A stretch of 64,000 bases of DNA, taken from contig CM037845.1 in the NCBI GenBank assembly GCA_021234535.1, positions 3,624,501 through 3,688,500 of the forward strand, in the 5' to 3' direction. The notes under the pieces were generated by a model that was given only the letters and a program-made list of their open reading frames with translations, ran no database searches and was not told where the DNA came from. The position numbers and the translations under genes were made by a program. Source of the DNA: Stichopus chloronotus. Lineage: Eukaryota > Echinodermata > Holothuroidea > Aspidochirotida > Stichopodidae. Positions 54,601-60,600 of the stretch are shown piece after piece (the first letter of the stretch is position 1; each line of letters begins with the position of its first letter).

Positions 54601-57600
54601 TTGACTTATGACAAGAAAATACTGAAATCTCCATAAATTTGAACAATTTTTAACATACCTCTCAATCTTTCACGTTTTTCACGTTGTAACATGATTTCCA
54701 TGATTTTGTTTTTCCATTTTCTGCAAAACTGTAAACTCTTGGTCTTTACAATATAACCTAATAACAGCTAAGAACTCCGTTTTCAACTAACAGGAGATTT
54801 TTCTTTTTAAATCCATGACAGTCACAGATAGTGCATGAAAAGGATATTTCTCTGACATGTCTCTTCGAAGATCAATGAAAGGAAAAATTATATCTTCGTT
54901 AAGTTTCCTTGCAATTCTTACACAAAAGTTGACAATGAATACAATTTAAATTTACATATATTACCTATAGATTTCTTCTTCTTGGCATTCTCCTTGGTCC
55001 CAAATAGAGGACACTGTTTGAGAATGTCATCCTCGATCTTAGGTTCTCCAAAGTCCTCAGGAAGATCAGTTGATGACATCAGAGAATGACTATTCAAAAG
55101 AGGGACAAGAGAGGTTAACTAAAAAAATTACGGTAGATAAAATGAAAGGATAACAAAGAGAAAGATGAGCAAATATTCTCAATGATGTAGAATAGTTTGA
55201 AAGATAAGAAGATGAAAGTTTCATATGGTTAGTGAATAATTTAATAAATGTTAAATGAGGAAAATAGCTTAAAGAAGTTTCAAGCAACTAAACACAAAGG
55301 TGTTACCTGGGTTTAGAGTGGTTCCCTGAAGTAGTGTTCCAACACAAACAACAGAAAGATTATCAAAGAGTAATTTGCATATTAAAGAATGGGCTAATGT
55401 GATTAGATATTTTCCAAAAGAAAACGTAAGCAGATAATGGTACAGCAAGGTTTTGCATAGGAAAAAAAAAAGACAAGAAAGTGCTCAGGGCAGAATGACA
55501 GGTTGTTCTGGGGAGTGAACGCCATTGGTATCACTTTTAAGGACAGAGTTTGTTAGGATGATAAATCAGGGTGGTAACCAGCTCATTTAGAGTGCTGAAC
55601 ACTGTCAAAAGTACCCCATCTTACACCCCCCACCCATGGAATGAACCCCATTTTTCAGCCATTTATTTTTTTTGTCCTGTATATTATATTTCTACATAAC
55701 TTGACTGTACTATGATCACGACGTGTTACGTAATTTTGAGGATCACGATGCTCACGATCAGATCCATGAGGTGACTTGCAGGCAAAGTTCAAAGGTCATG
55801 AGGGCACTTTGTGTGTTGCAAGTTGTGATTTTTATAACAACTTATTTCTGGAGCTGATAATTTTAGCGCTGGTCGATATTGCCAATATTTTTGGTATTGC
55901 ACTCCAAATCCTTAACATTGATATCGACTTTTGCACATACCAGTAAAAAAGTTGCATCGAAACAGTTCCGAAAATGATACAAAGTACACGTTGACGCTTA
56001 AACTAAGCGTTGGCTTACAACAGTTATGGTGAACAGTCCATAGGCACACATTTGACAATGTGACTGGGTGACAACTTGCACACTGATTCCTCACAAGCTG
56101 TGATTTTGCACATATGTACCAGTTTCACAGCATTTCGCGGGAAAAACCAACTGCATGATATTATCAATATTTTAAATATCGATACCGATTTTTCCAACAC
56201 CAACAGACCCTAGTATGATTACACGCCCCATAAATCTTCCTTCACCATACGTAGTCCTTATTAAGAATAATACAAACTATAATTCTGACAGTGATAAATA
56301 TGGACCCTTTACTTTTTCTCAGAACTAGTGTGTGAAAACAATCGAATATGCTCAGCAGAAATTTTTATTCTGCCATACAGTAAAGCCCTATTTATCCAAA
56401 CAGGTCGGGAACAAACGTTGTTCTGATAACAAAAAAGTCTGGATAAATGGGGTTTGACACCTATCGTTAATTTGCTACCCTGGGTGTGGCATGCAATCAT
56501 TAATAAATGTAAATTAAACATTGTTTTGTTGCCTTGGTGTCATTTCTTTCATTATATATTTCATTAGTTGTGTTTTACTGCAATAAAAATTAATGTGGAT
56601 CAATAAAATAAAAGAGAGACACAAAATGTTGTCAAATCTATGCTGAAATTTTATATTGCTCATATAAGATACCAGCTTTGTCTAGCCGAACGGCCAGTTT
56701 GGATAAACAGGGTTTTGGATAAACGGGGTGTGGATATATGGGGTTTTACTTTATTTCAGCTTTGAAAAGATTGTCAGTAACTTTTGCAGCCAATCATGAC
56801 CCTGTCATACTCTGTCACAGTATATATTTTGTGTTGTAATACGAGGTGTTATGATGGCAAGTATGTCATAAACAAAGACTTGAATCATTCCTGCTTTTCC
56901 AGACAAAAATGTTGCAATAGACAAGATTGCTGTTTTCCACACAAAAATTTGATAGAGAGACTCCATTCCTGTTTTCCAGACAAAATATTACAAAATAGAC
57001 ACAAGTCCTGTTCGCTGAACAAAAATGTCATAGTTTCTAGACATAAAATAAGCATCACGGTCCTCTGACATCCTTTCTTTTACCTTGTTACAAGTTCCTG
57101 CCCCCCTTTCCTTTGATACTTTTCAAGTCCTCTATGAGAGGCGTGAGAGGTACTAGGTCCACAGATTTCGATGACAATGTAAGAATAAGTCCTTAATATT
57201 TACAACTGAGCTTGACGTACAAGTTTGAAGCGTTCACTTGGACCTTTGCTGATAGCTCCATAGTTCCCGGATGAAAGTCTGCCATAGTCTCATCCTCCTT
57301 CTCTTTGTTGAGGTACCACGGTAACGTCGATGCCTCTGTCAGTATTGAGATGATCTCTGTGAGGTTGGACGGTGCTTTACTCTTGTCATCTATGCTAGGA
57401 AGTGCATCTGGGGATAAGAGAGACATGTCAATCAAAGGCAATTATCAGTATTTGAAAACGATGAAACATTTTCCGTTGGTTTTGTGGCAAGACTGTTCGA
57501 TACAAGTTACACAATTCTGGTAATGGGGAATAAACTTAAGATGACCGACGTACACCTGTGAAGGAATGGAAAGCCTGGTTGCCACAGCTATGCAAGTCAC

Positions 57601-60600
57601 ATGACAAGCAAAGTGAGGTACAGGGAACCAGTTATCAACTTTACACATCTCCATTACCAATACTGTGAAAATAAGTTATGTCTTCATATTCTACCGGATG
57701 ACATTTTAAAATTTTATGATTGTGGAATGACTACTCGGTAGAAATTAAATAATTGATCACAGAATAAATATGCTCTTTGTATCAGTGTAAAATATAAGGA
57801 TCATTGTTACACACATCCCAGATGTAATTTCAGACTGTGCACCCCCCTTAGTAGGAAGACTTACAATACTCATTTGAGCCAAGATAACAAGTTGCACAAA
57901 ATGTACTAGCTTTTATGCACGAAATTGCATCTGAGGAAGTCCTGTAGAGTCTTAAAATTACCTGATAATAATTAGCCCACTTTTTGGAGCTAATAAGGGC
58001 TAATTATGAATTTGATAGCATCATCCCAACTTTGGTTAATATTAGAATCTTTCAACTTTTGTAACAATCGATTTTTCTTGAACAGAAATAGAACAATCTA
58101 TTTTGTAATTAGTAATCTTCAAAGATTAATGTTTAGAAAAGTTGAAGGATACACCAATTTGTCAACTCTCCTATCCTCTGAAACCCACATGTGACAATCA
58201 TCCACACATGACATCACCCACACGTGACTATCACCCACACATGACTATCACCCACATGTGAACATCACCCACACGTGACTAGATCTTGCAACGATGAACC
58301 AGTGGATCCTACCATAATTTTACGGTTGAAACTAAAAATGTTGTCCTCCAACCACTTCAAGGGTAGCATTCCTAAGACTGAGGAATAGGGATAACATGTT
58401 AACAAAACAAAAACACTTCTACCCCTTCTCCAACCTTCCTTCTCCAACCCTCCTTCTCCAACCCTCCTTCTCCAACCCTCCTTCTCCAACTCTCCTTCTC
58501 CAACTCTCCTTCTCCAACCCGCCTTCTCCAACCCTCCTTCTCCAACCCTCCTTCTCCAACCCTCCTTCTCCAACCCTCCTTCTCCAACCCTCCTTCTCCA
58601 ACCCTCCTTCTCCAACCCTCCTTCTCCAACCCTCCTTCTCCAACCCTCCTTCTCCAACCCTCCTCCTCGTCCACTCGACAGGTGTACAACTACACCTGAG
58701 TCTACACATCACTAGGATGACATAGCCAGGGCCACATTGCAATCTGTAACACATAAAAGCCACTGTGTCATGTAAGTTTTGCAGTAGTTGCGAATCAATA
58801 TTTTCTTTGATCCTACATAAAATGTTGAATTCTCTACCAAAGATTTTGAAGTTGAAGTCACAACTTTGCTTGTGACAAATGTCTGACTTAGTTCGGTTTC
58901 CAACGTTTAACATTAGCAAATCAAAACATGTTGGCTGCTAACCAATTCAGACACCGAGTAGCGAAAGCTACTGATCAATTTGTTTACAACATTTCTCCCT
59001 TGGCATCAACTGAGAGGCACATCTAAAAAGCATTGACCAATAAGTCTATTCATGCTTACATTTTGTTTAAGTGACGGAATAAAAACCAACCTTCAATGAC
59101 TGTCGTAAGTCTGCAGATATTACTGGCAAGATTCTTCTTAATGCAAGATAAATTTTCAAGCTGCGAGTGGTTTGCGGCAGCCACTGCCCCTCTTATTTCT
59201 AGATGCCTGCAAAACAAAAATGGAGATATTGTAAGTCAAATCATGGAAAGGTAGCAGATGAAAGACATTACACCTATGGTTTGTGACATATTGAAAAGGA
59301 AGTTATCCTTTTTTGCTATTTGTTTCAAAATAAACAGACAACTTGTTAATTGACAACTGTTGTTGCAAAGATAACAAGACTAAGCAATGAAAGTTAAAGC
59401 CTATGGCACTTTCTTACTTTCACATACATATACACTTTCTTATAAGGGGGAGGTGCAGGAAAATCAAAAAGCATATTGTCCCTTTGTTCCAATTTGACCT
59501 TGTTTATTACAATCAATATAAGGGCAACAATAGCCATATTTTAACAATGAAACACAAAAAACAGTTTTCTGCAGTTGGAGTATTTCTATCATAATTTATA
59601 CTTTCAAAGGAAAAGGCCAACAAATTTTCCTTGAAACAGATCAATCCATCCCTCTTCCACTAGACATTATCACCACTGTTCAATTCTCTCCAATATCATT
59701 GGTTAACAAAGATGTTAGTAATTCCCCCATCTTTGCAAAGGAGAAGTATAAAAGAACTTACTTTAATTGTAAAGCTGCATGAAATTCTGCAAAACTTTGG
59801 TCTACTTCTTCCAGTAAGTTCTCTTTCACTTTCAACAGCCTCGTTTCTTCTTCATCCACTGCCTATTGAACAAGAGATCAATAAGTTTATTGATTGTTTA
59901 GCTTTACATCAAAATAAACCAACTTTACAAAAGGGTGTGACACGCTCATTCAGAACATGGTTCCCTCTATTGCAGACATATTGCTACACAGTTTATCAAG
60001 GGTACAAAAATTCCTAAACATGTTTCTTCAAATTTGCACATAACGACTCCCAAGTTATTCAATTTTAGTTCTGTTTTGCTTCAACTAAGGTCTGAGCGAG
60101 GTGGCTTTTGCTGCCAATTGAATGTTTTTTTTTTCACAACATCGGCTGAAATCTGACCCCATCTTACGCTTTCGTGGTCGACACTTATACATCATGTCAC
60201 AGTATGATTGAACATTCCTGATACCTTGCGAGCCATGCCTTGGCACGGAACGTTGGCTTTATGGAGTTTTGAACATTGGCTGATGTTCCATTCACCACTT
60301 TATACTTGCCATTTTATAATTTTTTGAGGCATCTTCAATTCCGACATCATTGTCAATTTTCTTCAGGTATTGATAAAGAGCCCTTGTGACTTGTGAAAAG
60401 CGCCTTATGAACACACTGACTAGGGGTTTTGACTTTTTTTTTTTCCAACTTTTGAGGTGGAACCAACAACTGAATCATCTTGGCCTATAAGTTGACAGAT
60501 TTACAGCACAATTTACAATCCAGACTTACAGGAATTAAGACAGCATTCACAAATTTCGTATGTTAAACGATTAATTTTTATTAGTCCAAACATTTCCCAC

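Noticed and set aside
58265..58919. Repeat protein with period EGWRRRVGEGGLEK
   Set aside because: It is an artefact of the 14-bp minisatellite; similar frames exist in several registers on both strands.
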